From assembly GCF_016921115.1 (NCBI RefSeq), contig NZ_JAFFZS010000006.1, forward strand, positions 1-64,000: 64,000 nucleotides of DNA, given 5' to 3'. This document shows positions 15,862-24,003 of the stretch, one piece after another. Source of the stretch: Streptomyces actuosus (GTDB taxonomy: Bacteria > Actinomycetota > Actinomycetes > Streptomycetales > Streptomycetaceae). Below the pieces are notes generated by a model that was given only the letters and a program-made list of their open reading frames with translations, was not told the DNA's origin and made no database searches. The stretch's first letter is position 1; every line of letters begins with the position of its first letter. The position numbers and the translations under genes are program-made.

Positions 15862-17174
15862 TTCGCCGGCATCTGCTGCTGGGCCTTCTCCAGCTTCGCC
15901 CTCACCGATGCGGTGGTGACCGGGCGTCCGGCGGCGGCGTCGGCGAACAGTTCCTTCACGGCGGTGCCGACCGTCGTCTCGAACTGGGATTCGTCGGCGA
16001 CCTGCGGCAGGGCGGCGGCGCTCGTGGCCAGGGTGTTCTTGAGCACGGCGGTGGCGGGGGCGCTGAAGGCGGGGTCGTTCTGGGCGCCGGCCACCGGCGG
16101 GATGGTGCTGTAGGCCTTGTTGAGGATCTTCTGCTCCTCGTCGCTGGTCATGAACTTCACGAACCGGGTGGCGCCGTCGAGGTTGTCGGTGTTCTTGAAG
16201 ACGGCCAGGTTGATGCCGGCGACCATCGAGTTGACCTGGGTTCCGGTGCCCGGCGTACCGGACTGCACGGGGACCGGGGCGATGCCGTAGGCGTCCTCGC
16301 TCATGCCCTGGGACGTGAGGTTGGCGGAGGCCGACTGCCACAGCAGCATGGCCGTCGTGCCCTTGGCGAAGTCGCTGACGGACTGGTTCTGGGCGTACTC
16401 GGCGTTGCCGGTCGGGATGACCTTGTCCGCGGCCATGAGGTCGACGTACTGCTTCACCGCTGCCACCACGCCGTCGTCGGTGAAGTCGGCCTTGCCGTCG
16501 TCGGTGAAGAAGCGGGCGCCGTGCTGCTGGGCGAAGACGAAGACGTGGTGGATGTTCTCGGAGACGTTGGCGCCCTCGGCGCCGAGTGCCTGCTTGCCCT
16601 CGGCCTGGATCTTCTTGGCGTCGGCGGTCAGTTCGGCCCAGGTGGCGGGGGGCTGGGCTATCCCGGCGTCGGCGAAGATCTGCTTGTTGTAGTAGAGCGC
16701 GTACGCCATCGAGTACAGCGGCACCGCGGCCGGGTCCTTGCCCGGGGCGCCGGTCGAGCCCAGCGCGGAGGCGACGAACCGGTCCTTGCCGCCGATCTTC
16801 CCGAAGTTCTGCGCGTCCCAGGGCAGCAGCGCGCCGGTCGCCTGGAGGGAGGCGGACCAGGTGTTGCCGATGTTCAGCACGTCGGGGCCCTGCCCGGAGG
16901 TGGTGGCGGTGAGGATCCGGTTGAGCAGGTCGGACCAGGGCACGACCTCCAGCTCGACCTTGATGCCGGTCTGCTTCTGGAACTTGTCGAGCTCGGGCTG
17001 CAGGACCTTCTTGTCGATCTCGATGCTGGCGCCCTGGTTGGAGGCCCAGTAGGTCAGGGTCGTGGGCTCGTCGTTCGATCCGCCGCCGGTGGACGAACCG
17101 CCTCCGCAGGCCGAGGCGGCGAGCGCGAGGGAGAGAGTGACGGCGCCTACGGCCGCGGCTCGGATGCTGCGCAT
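15858..17174 (-). CDS. Extracellular sugar-binding lipoprotein of the ABC importer
   Basis: The product has 438 residues. A signal peptide ends in the lipobox LAASAC, so Cys23 is the lipidated residue; a Gly/Ser linker follows. The mature part is a family 1 solute-binding protein: GQGPDVLNIGNTWSASLQAT and KGTTAMLLWQSASANLTSQG carry the aromatic and acidic residues typical of oligosaccharide binding, and LAVFKNTDNLDGATRFVKFM is the conserved C-terminal block. An AGGAG site precedes the ATG. It is the first gene of the importer operon, and its promoter region carries an inverted-repeat operator (17206-17234) and, further up, a CebR-like box. Confidence 0.92.
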   Translation of the reverse strand: MRSIRAAAVGAVTLSLALAASACGGGSSTGGGSNDEPTTLTYWASNQGASIEIDKKVLQPELDKFQKQTGIKVELEVVPWSDLLNRILTATTSGQGPDVLNIGNTWSASLQATGALLPWDAQNFGKIGGKDRFVASALGSTGAPGKDPAAVPLYSMAYALYYNKQIFADAGIAQPPATWAELTADAKKIQAEGKQALGAEGANVSENIHHVFVFAQQHGARFFTDDGKADFTDDGVVAAVKQYVDLMAADKVIPTGNAEYAQNQSVSDFAKGTTAMLLWQSASANLTSQGMSEDAYGIAPVPVQSGTPGTGTQVNSMVAGINLAVFKNTDNLDGATRFVKFMTSDEEQKILNKAYSTIPPVAGAQNDPAFSAPATAVLKNTLATSAAALPQVADESQFETTVGTAVKELFADAAAGRPVTTASVRAKLEKAQQQMPAK

Positions 17175-17205
17175 GGCTCCTGGTGTCCCTTCCGGGAAGT
17201 CATCA

Positions 17206-17234
17206 CGGCTTAATTTAGGACGTGAGTTAAACCG
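17206..17234. promoter_or_regulatory. Imperfect palindromic operator upstream of the sugar importer
   Basis: CGGCTTAATTTA (17206-17217) and TGAGTTAAACCG (17223-17234) form an inverted repeat with 9 of 12 matching positions around a 5-bp centre. It begins 32 bases upstream of the binding-protein start codon. The T/A-rich core in such GC-rich DNA stands out, and its layout resembles sites of sugar-responsive ROK or LacI regulators. No such regulator gene lies in the window. Confidence 0.55.
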
Positions 17235-17328
17235 TGCCGACCCCGTCCGTCAAGGGTTTGCACAGACCTCGTCGAACTCTGCCGGACCCCTTGACGCATT
17301 CATTTCAGCAATGAACCATTCCCGGGCA

Positions 17329-17342
17329 AGAGAGCGCTCCCA
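17329..17342. promoter_or_regulatory. CebR-like box between the importer and GH55-like genes
   Basis: On the minus strand the site reads TGGGAGCGCTCTCT, matching 12 of 14 positions of the known CebR operator TGGGAGCGCTCCCA, which controls cellulose/cellobiose genes in Streptomyces. It lies 71 bases upstream of the GH55-like start and 155 bases upstream of the importer start, so it could control both. Confidence 0.55.
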
Positions 17343-17412
17343 ATACCACCGACCGTTCACTTCCCGAACCGGCCGGTACTCCCCGACGCTGACGACACAG
17401 GAGAGCCGCCCC

Positions 17413-19218
17413 ATGTCCTCCGTCTCCCCGGACTCCCCTCCCCCGCACCGCCCGGCCGTCCGCCGCAGAGCCGTCCTCGGCGCCGCCGCCGCGGTCGCGC
17501 CCGCCATCGCCGGCCTGACGGCCGGACCGGCGTCCGCCGCCCCCGCCTCCCGCCGGCCCTGCCGCCGCGTGCTGCGCGGCGGCGGGGACCTCGGGCCGAA
17601 CGTGCTCGTCTTCGACCCGTCGACACCCGGCATCCAGGAGCGGCTGGACGACGTCTTCCGGCAGCAGGAGTCGGCCCAGTTCGGCACCGGCCGCTACGCA
17701 CTGCTGTTCAAGCCGGGCACCTACCACGGCCTCGACGCCCGACTCGGCTTCTACACCTCGATCGCGGGACTGGGCCTGTCCCCCGACGACACCACCATCA
17801 ACGGCGACGTCACCGTCGACGCCGGCTGGTTCGGCGGCAACGCCACCCAGAACTTCTGGCGCTCGGCGGAGAACCTCGCCCTGGTCCCCGCGAACGGCAC
17901 CAACCGCTGGGCGGTCGCGCAGGCCGCGCCGTTCCGGCGGATGCATGTGCGCGGAGACCTGAACCTGGCGCCTTCCGGCTACGGTTGGGCCAGCGGCGGC
18001 TACATCGCCGACAGCCGCATCGACGGCCAGGTCGGACCGTACTCCCAGCAGCAGTGGTACACCCGGGACAGCGCGGTCGGCGGCTGGGTCAACGCCGTGT
18101 GGAACATGGTGTTCTCCGGTGTCGAGGGCGCGCCCGCGCAGAGCTTCCCCGACCCGCCGTACACCACGCTCGACACCACGCCGGTCTCCTGCGAGAAGCC
18201 GTTCCTGCACGTCGACGGCGACGCGTTCCGCGTGTTCGTGCCGGCGAAGCGGACGAACGCGCGCGGGGTGAGCTGGGCCGGCGGCACACCGCGCGGGGCG
18301 TCCCTGCCGCTGGAGCGGTTCTACGTCGCCGGGCCCGGCGACAGCGCGGCCACGCTCAACCAGGCCCTGGCGCAGGGACTGCACCTGCTGCTGACGCCCG
18401 GTGTCTACCACCTGGACGAGCCGGTCCGGGTGAACCGGCCGAACACGGTCGTGCTGGGTCTCGGCTACGCCACCCTGGTCCCCGGCGACGGCGTCACCGC
18501 CCTGAAGGTGGCCGACGTCGGCGGAGTCCGGCTGGCCGGGTTCCTCGTCGACGCCGGGCCGGTCGAGTCCCCCACCCTGCTGGAGATCGGGCCCCGCGGC
18601 GCGTGGCGCGACCACTGCGCCAACCCGACGACCGTGCAGGACGTGTTCGTCCGCGTCGGAGGGGCCGGAGCCGGCCGGGCCACCACCGGCATGGTGGTGA
18701 ACAACCGGCACACCGTCGTCGACCACACGTGGATCTGGCGCGCCGACCACGGCACCGGCGTCGGCTGGGAGACCAACCGGGCCGACCACGGCCTCGTCGT
18801 CAACGGCGACGACGTGCTGTGCACCGGCCTGTTCGTGGAGCACTTCAACAAGTACGACGTGCAGTGGTACGGGCAGCGCGGACGCACCGTCTTCTTCCAG
18901 AACGAGAAGGCCTACGACGCCCCCGACCAGGCGGCGATCCAGAACGGCTCCGTCAAGGGCTACGCCGCCTACAAGGTCGGCGACCACGTCACCGAGCACG
19001 AGGCGTGGGGGCTGGGCAGCTACTGCTTCTACAACGTCGACCCGACGATCGTGCAGCACCACGGCTTCGCCGCCCCCGAGCGGCCCGGCGTGCGCTTCCA
19101 CGACGTGCTGGTGATCTCACTCGGCGGCAACGGGCAGTACGAGCACGTGATCAACGACACCGGGGCGCCGACCTCGGGGACGTCCACCGTCCCGTCCACC
19201 GTGGTGTCGTACCCGTAG
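17413..19218 (+). CDS. Secreted GH55-like beta-helix enzyme (probable beta-1,3-glucanase)
   Basis: The product has 601 residues from the ATG at 17413 (AGGAGAG eight bases before). The N-terminus has a twin-arginine type signal (RRRAVLGAAAAVAPAIAGLT) ending near ASAAPA. The mature protein has the repeated right-handed beta-helix pattern of a pectate-lyase-like fold in two halves: RYALLFKPGTYHGLDARLG in the first and LHLLLTPGVYHLDEPVRVNR in the second. The arrangement, and blocks such as WYTRDSAVGGW and FFQNEKAYDAPDQA, resemble Streptomyces GH55 exo-beta-1,3-glucanases. Close relatives are sometimes misannotated as adenylyl cyclase. It would release sugars outside the cell for the divergent importer and the GH1 enzyme. 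The family is fairly sure; the substrate is inferred. Confidence 0.7.
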   Translation: MSSVSPDSPPPHRPAVRRRAVLGAAAAVAPAIAGLTAGPASAAPASRRPCRRVLRGGGDLGPNVLVFDPSTPGIQERLDDVFRQQESAQFGTGRYALLFKPGTYHGLDARLGFYTSIAGLGLSPDDTTINGDVTVDAGWFGGNATQNFWRSAENLALVPANGTNRWAVAQAAPFRRMHVRGDLNLAPSGYGWASGGYIADSRIDGQVGPYSQQQWYTRDSAVGGWVNAVWNMVFSGVEGAPAQSFPDPPYTTLDTTPVSCEKPFLHVDGDAFRVFVPAKRTNARGVSWAGGTPRGASLPLERFYVAGPGDSAATLNQALAQGLHLLLTPGVYHLDEPVRVNRPNTVVLGLGYATLVPGDGVTALKVADVGGVRLAGFLVDAGPVESPTLLEIGPRGAWRDHCANPTTVQDVFVRVGGAGAGRATTGMVVNNRHTVVDHTWIWRADHGTGVGWETNRADHGLVVNGDDVLCTGLFVEHFNKYDVQWYGQRGRTVFFQNEKAYDAPDQAAIQNGSVKGYAAYKVGDHVTEHEAWGLGSYCFYNVDPTIVQHHGFAAPERPGVRFHDVLVISLGGNGQYEHVINDTGAPTSGTSTVPSTVVSYP

Positions 19219-19268
19219 GCGCCCCTCCGCGCCGGCCCCGTCACCGCCGTCGCCGCCGCTCACCCGAC

Positions 19269-19306
19269 CCGGGTGGCCCCGCCCGCGCAGGGGCGGGGCC
19301 ACCCGG
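19269..19306. terminator. Bidirectional terminator hairpin, 16-bp perfect stem
   Basis: CCGGGTGGCCCCGCCC (19269-19284) pairs exactly with the sequence at 19291-19306 around a GCGCAG loop. It lies between the converging GH55-like and EF-G genes and can end transcription from both sides. Confidence 0.8.
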
Positions 19307-19312
19307 CACCGC

Positions 19313-21376
19313 TCACGTCGTCGTGGCCGGTGCCGGGGCCGGCGCGTAGCCGCTCGGCCGGGCCGTGAAGGTGCCGCGGCCCTGGGTGCGGCTGCGCAGC
19401 CGGGTGGCGTAGCCGAACAGCTCGGCCAGCGGCACGGTCGCGGACACGACCGCGGTGCCCGAGCGGACCTCCGAGCCGGTGACCCGTCCGCGGCGGGCCG
19501 CGAGGTCGCCGAGGACCGTGCCGACCGCGTCCTCGGGCACCGTGACGGTCACCTCGGCGACCGGCTCCAGCAGGGTCATCGCGCAGGCCCGCAGCGCCTC
19601 GCGGAGCCCGAACCGGCCGGCCGTGCGGAACGCGGCCTCGGAGGAGTCCTTCACATGGGTCGAGCCGTCGGTCAGCGTCACCCGCAGGCCGGTCACCCGG
19701 TGCCCGCCGAGGGGGCCCTCGGCGAGGGCGTCCCGGCAGCCGGCCTCGACCGCGCGGACGTACTCCTGCGGCACCCGGCCGCCGACGACGGCGGAACGGA
19801 ACTCGAACCCGCCGTCGACGCCCAGCGGGGCGACGTCGAGGACGACGTGCGCGAACTGTCCCGCGCCGCCGTCCTGTTTGGCATGCCGGAACACCAGCCC
19901 GGACACACCGCGCGCCACCGTCTCGCGGTGACTGACACCCGGCCGGCCGACGTTCACCTGCAGACCGTGGTCGCGCCGCAGTCTCTCCGCCGCGACCTCC
20001 AGATGGAGTTCGCCCATGCCGGACAGCACGGTCTGGCCGGTCTCCGGGTCGGTGCGCACGGCCAGCGAGGGGTCCTCCTCGGCGAGCCGCGCGAGCGCGC
20101 CGGCCAACCGGCCGGAGTCGGTGCCGCGCCGCGCCTCGACCGCGACCGAGACGACCGGGTCGGCGACGCCCGCCGGTTCCAGGACCAGCGGGGCCCCGGG
20201 CGCGCACAGGGTCGAACCGGCACGAGCGGACCTCGGTCCGGTCACGGCGACGATGTCGCCCGCGACGGCCCGCTCCAGCGGCGCGTGCCGGTCGGCACGC
20301 ACGCGCAGGATCCGGCCGATCCGCTCGGTGCGGCCGGCGCCGGCGTCCCACACGGTGTCCCCCTTCTCGATCGTCCCCGAATAGACCCGCAGGTACGTCA
20401 GGCGCCCGGTCGGCGTGGCGTGCACCTTGAACGCCAGCGCCGCGAACGGCGCCGCCGGGTCGGCGGGCCGCTCCTCGTCCGCGCCGTCCCGGGCACCGCG
20501 CACGGGCGGCCGCCCGCCGGGCGACGGCAGATAGGCCACGACGGCGTCGAGCAGCGGTTCGATCCCGCGGTTGCGGTAGGCCGACCCGCACAGCACGACC
20601 ACGCCCTCGCCACTGCGGGTCAGCTCCCGCAGTGCGGCGGCGAGCGTCGGCGTCGACACCTCCGCCGCGGCGCAGAACTCCTCCAGCGCGCCCGCGTGCA
20701 ACTCGGCGACCTGCTCCTCCAGCAACCGCCGGCGGTGCCGCGCCTGCTCGTCGAGCTCCTCCGGGACGGGCCCCTCGACCATGCCGTCCCGCCCGTCCGT
20801 CCAGGTCAGCGCCCGCATACGGAGCAGGTCGACGACGCCGGTGAAGTCGTCCTCCACCCCGATGGGCAACTGGACGACCAGCGGGGTCGGATGCAGCCGC
20901 TCCCGGATCGAGGCGACGGCCGCGTCCAGGTCGGCGCCGGCCCGGTCCAGCTTGTTGACGAACGCGATGCGCGGAACACCGTGCCGGTCGGCCTGCCGCC
21001 ACACCGTCTCGCTCTGCGGTTCCACGCCCGCCACGGCGTCGAACACGGCGACGGCGCCGTCCAGGACGCGCAGCGAACGCTCCACCTCGTCGGCGAAGTC
21101 GACGTGCCCGGGGGTGTCGATCAGGTTGATGCGGTGGCCGTCCCAGGCACAGCTGACAGCCGCGGCGAAGATGGTGATGCCGCGGTCGCGTTCCTGCGGA
21201 TCGAAGTCGGTGACGGTGGTGCCGTCGTGGACCTCGCCACGCCGGTGCGTGGTGCCGGTGGCGTAGAGGATCCGCTCGGTGACGGTGGTCTTACCCGCGT
21301 CGACGTGGGCGAGGATGCCCAGGTTGCGGACGGTGTCGAGCAGATCGACGAGGTGACGGTCGGATGTGTGGCGCAC
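19313..21376 (-). CDS. Second elongation factor G (EF-G2 type translational GTPase)
   Basis: The product has 687 residues from a GTG start. The GTPase motifs are intact: AHVDAGKTT (residues 23-31, P-loop), RGIT (65-68, switch I), DTPGHVDF (87-94, switch II) and NKLD (141-144). Domains II to V follow, with the EF-G-like [20 protein letters not shown] and a domain IV beginning near [17 protein letters not shown] promotes ribosome translocation and recycling. This copy is not linked to rpsL-rpsG-tuf as the main fusA is, and its divergent sequence fits the accessory EF-G found in many Streptomyces. A ribosomal-protection (TetM/Otr-like) role is an alternative, but the sequence is closer to EF-G. 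Confidence 0.85.
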   Translation of the reverse strand: MRHTSDRHLVDLLDTVRNLGILAHVDAGKTTVTERILYATGTTHRRGEVHDGTTVTDFDPQERDRGITIFAAAVSCAWDGHRINLIDTPGHVDFADEVERSLRVLDGAVAVFDAVAGVEPQSETVWRQADRHGVPRIAFVNKLDRAGADLDAAVASIRERLHPTPLVVQLPIGVEDDFTGVVDLLRMRALTWTDGRDGMVEGPVPEELDEQARHRRRLLEEQVAELHAGALEEFCAAAEVSTPTLAAALRELTRSGEGVVVLCGSAYRNRGIEPLLDAVVAYLPSPGGRPPVRGARDGADEERPADPAAPFAALAFKVHATPTGRLTYLRVYSGTIEKGDTVWDAGAGRTERIGRILRVRADRHAPLERAVAGDIVAVTGPRSARAGSTLCAPGAPLVLEPAGVADPVVSVAVEARRGTDSGRLAGALARLAEEDPSLAVRTDPETGQTVLSGMGELHLEVAAERLRRDHGLQVNVGRPGVSHRETVARGVSGLVFRHAKQDGGAGQFAHVVLDVAPLGVDGGFEFRSAVVGGRVPQEYVRAVEAGCRDALAEGPLGGHRVTGLRVTLTDGSTHVKDSSEAAFRTAGRFGLREALRACAMTLLEPVAEVTVTVPEDAVGTVLGDLAARRGRVTGSEVRSGTAVVSATVPLAELFGYATRLRSRTQGRGTFTARPSGYAPAPAPATTT

Positions 21377-21868
21377 GGCCCTTGGCCCTTCGAGGTGGTA
21401 CGGCAGGGGGCAGCGCGATGTCCCGGACGTCGTGCGGATGCCTGGTACGGCCGATCGGCGGGCGGACTCAGGCGGACGTCGCGGGCCTCCGGTGCCGGCC
21501 GCGCAGCGGGCACCGGACGGTGGGAGACACGAGGATCACCTCGTAGCGGGCGCGGGAAGCGGCGACAGCGGTGCGGTCACGCACGGCCGGGCTCCCCTCA
21601 CTCGTCGGCGGCGGCGCGCCGCCGGTGTTCGGTCGTGGGGCGGCGCGCGCTGGCGTTGCGAGTGTAGGGAGACGGGCCGGGAGCGGGCACGCGATTTTCC
21701 GCGTGCCGGGTCGCCCGGCATCGGGCGCCGGGTACCGGTCCCCGAGGCGCCGGGCGCCGGCCTCCGCGTGCCAGGTCCAGCCTCCACGTGCCAGGTGCCG
21801 GCTTCCGGCTTCCGGCTTCCCGGTGCCAGTGCCGGATGCCGAGAGCCGGGCCCCGAAAACCGGTGTCG
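21377..21868. other. Gene-free stretch with degenerate short repeats
   Basis: No convincing gene is seen on either strand. From about 21700 to 21850 there are imperfect repeats: a 7-bp unit CGGCTTC three times in a row near 21808-21830, and two copies of a roughly 18-bp unit of the form GCCTCCxCGTGCCAGGT near 21760-21800. These look like replication-slippage repeats. The promoter of EF-G2 must lie near 21377-21480. Confidence 0.5.
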
Positions 21869-22669
21869 TCAGCGGTACTCGGCCAGGAAGGCCTTGATGT
21901 CGGCCCACACCGACGGGTGTTCGCGCAGCAGTTCGTTGCCGTGCGCGGCGCCCGGCACGATGTCGAGCTTCGCGCCCGCCGAGTTCCTCGCCAGCGCGCT
22001 CAGCTCCCGGGCCTCGTCGGCGGGCAGGCCGTCGTCCTCGGCCGCGACGAAGTACACGGGCAGGGACAGGTCGGGCACGATCGCGGCGGCGTCCATGGCG
22101 TTGAACCGGGAGCGGCCGGAGATCGACACGACGGCCGCGACGGACGGCTTCACCTGCGGGACGGCGACGAGGGAGGCGGTGCCGCCCTTGGACGTCCCCA
22201 TCAGGAGCAGCTTGCGGACACCCTGTCCGTTCAGCACCTCGGCGGCGCCGCGGATCTCCTCGACCTCGGAGCCGTTGCTGTTGACGGCGATCACCCGGTA
22301 GCCGTCCTCCGCCAGTTCGTCGGCCTGCGGGATCCAGGCGCACACGTCGTTGTCGACCTGGTGGGACAGGATGACGCCGGTGGTGCCGGTGCCCGTCTCG
22401 TAGGCGTGGACGTCGTTGCCGTCGGTGTCCTTGAAGAGGATCGACCTGTCCTTCTGCTTGCCCTTCAGACACCCGAAGTCCTCGGTCGACGGGCCGGCGC
22501 TCGCGGGCCCTGCGGCGGGCTCGGAGACCGGGGGCAACGTCTCGCCCGGTGCCGCCGCCTCCGTGCCGAGCGCCGAGGCGCCCGCGTCGCCGCCGTCGCC
22601 GCCGCACGCCCCCAGGGTCAGTGCCCCCGCGCACACCAGAGCCAGCGCGGCCGGTACGGACCGTCTCAT
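21869..22669 (-). CDS. Lipoprotein alpha/beta-hydrolase
   Basis: The product has 266 residues. The signal peptide ends with the lipobox LTLGAC (Cys22), followed by a Gly/Ala/Pro linker, so it is anchored outside the membrane. The catalytic domain has an alpha/beta-hydrolase layout resembling dienelactone hydrolase: nucleophile Ser160 in GTSKGG, acid in VAAEDDGLPADEA and His in VPGAAHGNELL. The substrate is unknown; esterase or peptidase-like activity on the cell surface is possible. A GGAGAG site precedes the ATG. It stands alone between EF-G2 and a nucleotidyltransferase gene. Confidence 0.8.
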   Translation of the reverse strand: MRRSVPAALALVCAGALTLGACGGDGGDAGASALGTEAAAPGETLPPVSEPAAGPASAGPSTEDFGCLKGKQKDRSILFKDTDGNDVHAYETGTGTTGVILSHQVDNDVCAWIPQADELAEDGYRVIAVNSNGSEVEEIRGAAEVLNGQGVRKLLLMGTSKGGTASLVAVPQVKPSVAAVVSISGRSRFNAMDAAAIVPDLSLPVYFVAAEDDGLPADEARELSALARNSAGAKLDIVPGAAHGNELLREHPSVWADIKAFLAEYR

Positions 22670-22785
22670 ACGTCACTCTCCCCATCGGGAGGGTGGAGGC
22701 ACCTCCCCGGCCTCCACCCGCGATCCGCCGCAAAGTAACGACCCCGTCGACGCACAGTCAACGGACGGGAAATAACGAAAAGCGA

Positions 22786-23502
22786 TCATGCGGCCGATCC
22801 GTCCCGGATCGGTTCGCCGGGGAGGTAGAAGGCACGGCGGACACGGAGCAGCCAGGCCTCGGCGGCGGACTCGTCGGGGTGCGGGGGCAGGACGCTCGGG
22901 GTGGTGTCGAAGGCCTCCTCGAACCGGCGCATCAGGGACGCGGCGGCGGTGGGATCGTCGGCGACCCGCTCACCGAAGCGGTGATAGGCCTCGGGGTCCT
23001 CGACACGTACGGTCAGCCGGCCTGTCGCGTACAGTTCGAGGCCCTGCACGCACAGCCGCTTCAGATGGCGGGCGTGCTTGGCGGTGCGCCGGCTCGCCTC
23101 GGCGGAGAGGGGACCGTCGCCGCGGCCGAGCAGCTTCCTGAACTGCTGGGTGGCGTAACCGAGATAGGCGTCGCGGACCCGGGTGGCGCTGAGGAAGGAC
23201 GTGCGGATGCCGATGAGCTCGTCGCCCAGCGGGGTGCGCACCTCGTAGAACTCCTCTGGCAGCCAGACGAGTTCCATCACCGTCGGATTGCCGCCGAGCG
23301 CCAGCCGGCACCATTTGCCGGCCTCGTGGAGCGTGCGGTCCGGTGCCGTGCTGACGTGGGACTCCTTCGGCCGGTGCAGGCCGAGCAGCCGCTCGGTGGG
23401 CGCGGCGAACAGGCCGAGCCGGTCGATGTCGGAGCCCGCCCGGGCCAGGCCGTAGGCGGTCGAGCCGACCACGCCGGAGAGCAGGATGGTGTCGACGGTC
23501 AT
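22786..23502 (-). CDS. Predicted nucleotidyltransferase (COG3541-like, pol beta superfamily)
   Basis: The product has 238 residues from the ATG at 23502, preceded by a G-run binding site. The N-terminal SGVVGSTAYGLARAGSDIDRLGL carries the GS...SDxD active-site pattern of the polymerase-beta nucleotidyltransferase fold (metal-binding Asp pair). Family members transfer a nucleotide to RNA, protein or a small molecule, but the target of this branch is unknown. The remaining sequence is helical, with MELVWLPEEFYEV and RRTAKHARHLKRLCVQGLELY blocks common to COG3541 proteins of the YcgL type. It is next to tRNA-Leu, though a functional link is not implied. Confidence 0.75.
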   Translation of the reverse strand: MTVDTILLSGVVGSTAYGLARAGSDIDRLGLFAAPTERLLGLHRPKESHVSTAPDRTLHEAGKWCRLALGGNPTVMELVWLPEEFYEVRTPLGDELIGIRTSFLSATRVRDAYLGYATQQFRKLLGRGDGPLSAEASRRTAKHARHLKRLCVQGLELYATGRLTVRVEDPEAYHRFGERVADDPTAAASLMRRFEEAFDTTPSVLPPHPDESAAEAWLLRVRRAFYLPGEPIRDGSAA

Positions 23503-23777
23503 GGATCCCCCCGGGCGGTGCCGCGCCGTGCCGCGGTCGCGATCACGGCACGCCCATGATGCCGGGAACGCTTTCCTTCCCGCCTCACCATTTCCGCGGG
23601 GCCGGATCTGCGGCGCCCCGACCTTGCCGGCCCCGGCAGGGGACCGGGGGCGAACCGCGGGTGGGGGGGCACGGCAGAGGTGCGGTTCCGGTCGAGAACG
23701 TGCCGACGGCGAAGGCGACGGCGCCCGGGAAACGCCGATGCGGGCCGAGCTCCGCTCGACCCGCATTCGGTGTTCGG

Positions 23778-23862
23778 TGTCCGAGGGGGGACTTGAACCC
23801 CCACGCCCGATAAAGGGCACTAGCACCTCAAGCTAGCGCGTCTGCCATTCCGCCACCCGGAC
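23778..23862 (-). tRNA. tRNA-Leu (anticodon GAG)
   Basis: The 85-nt minus-strand sequence folds as a class II tRNA. The acceptor stem pairs GTCCGGG with CTCGGAC, the anticodon stem CTAGC/GCTAG encloses loop TTGAGGT (anticodon GAG, reading CTC and CTT), a long variable arm follows, and the T arm is GGGGGTTCAAGTCCCCC. The 3' CCA is not encoded. Such tRNA genes can serve as integration sites, but no integrase is present nearby. Confidence 0.95.
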
Positions 23863-24003
23863 CAGGTGCCTGTCGGTCGACGGGGTGCTCCCCCGCGGCG
23901 ACATGGACAACAATACCAAGCTTTGGGAGTGCCTCTCACCTGCGTATCCGGGGCTCCGGAGCGGGTCCGCCGGGCGGGAGGGAGGGGGACTTAGAGTCTC
24001 ACC

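Noticed and set aside
17305..19101. A 598-codon minus-strand open frame opposite the GH55-like gene
   Set aside because: It is composed of Val/Gly/Asp repeats typical of antisense frames; the plus strand has a signal peptide and beta-helix pattern.
21700..21850. CRISPR array
   Set aside because: The repeats are short, adjacent and imperfect, with no regular spacers and no cas genes.
23778..23862. Integrated element at tRNA-Leu
   Set aside because: No integrase, excisionase or repeat of the tRNA 3' end was found in the window.
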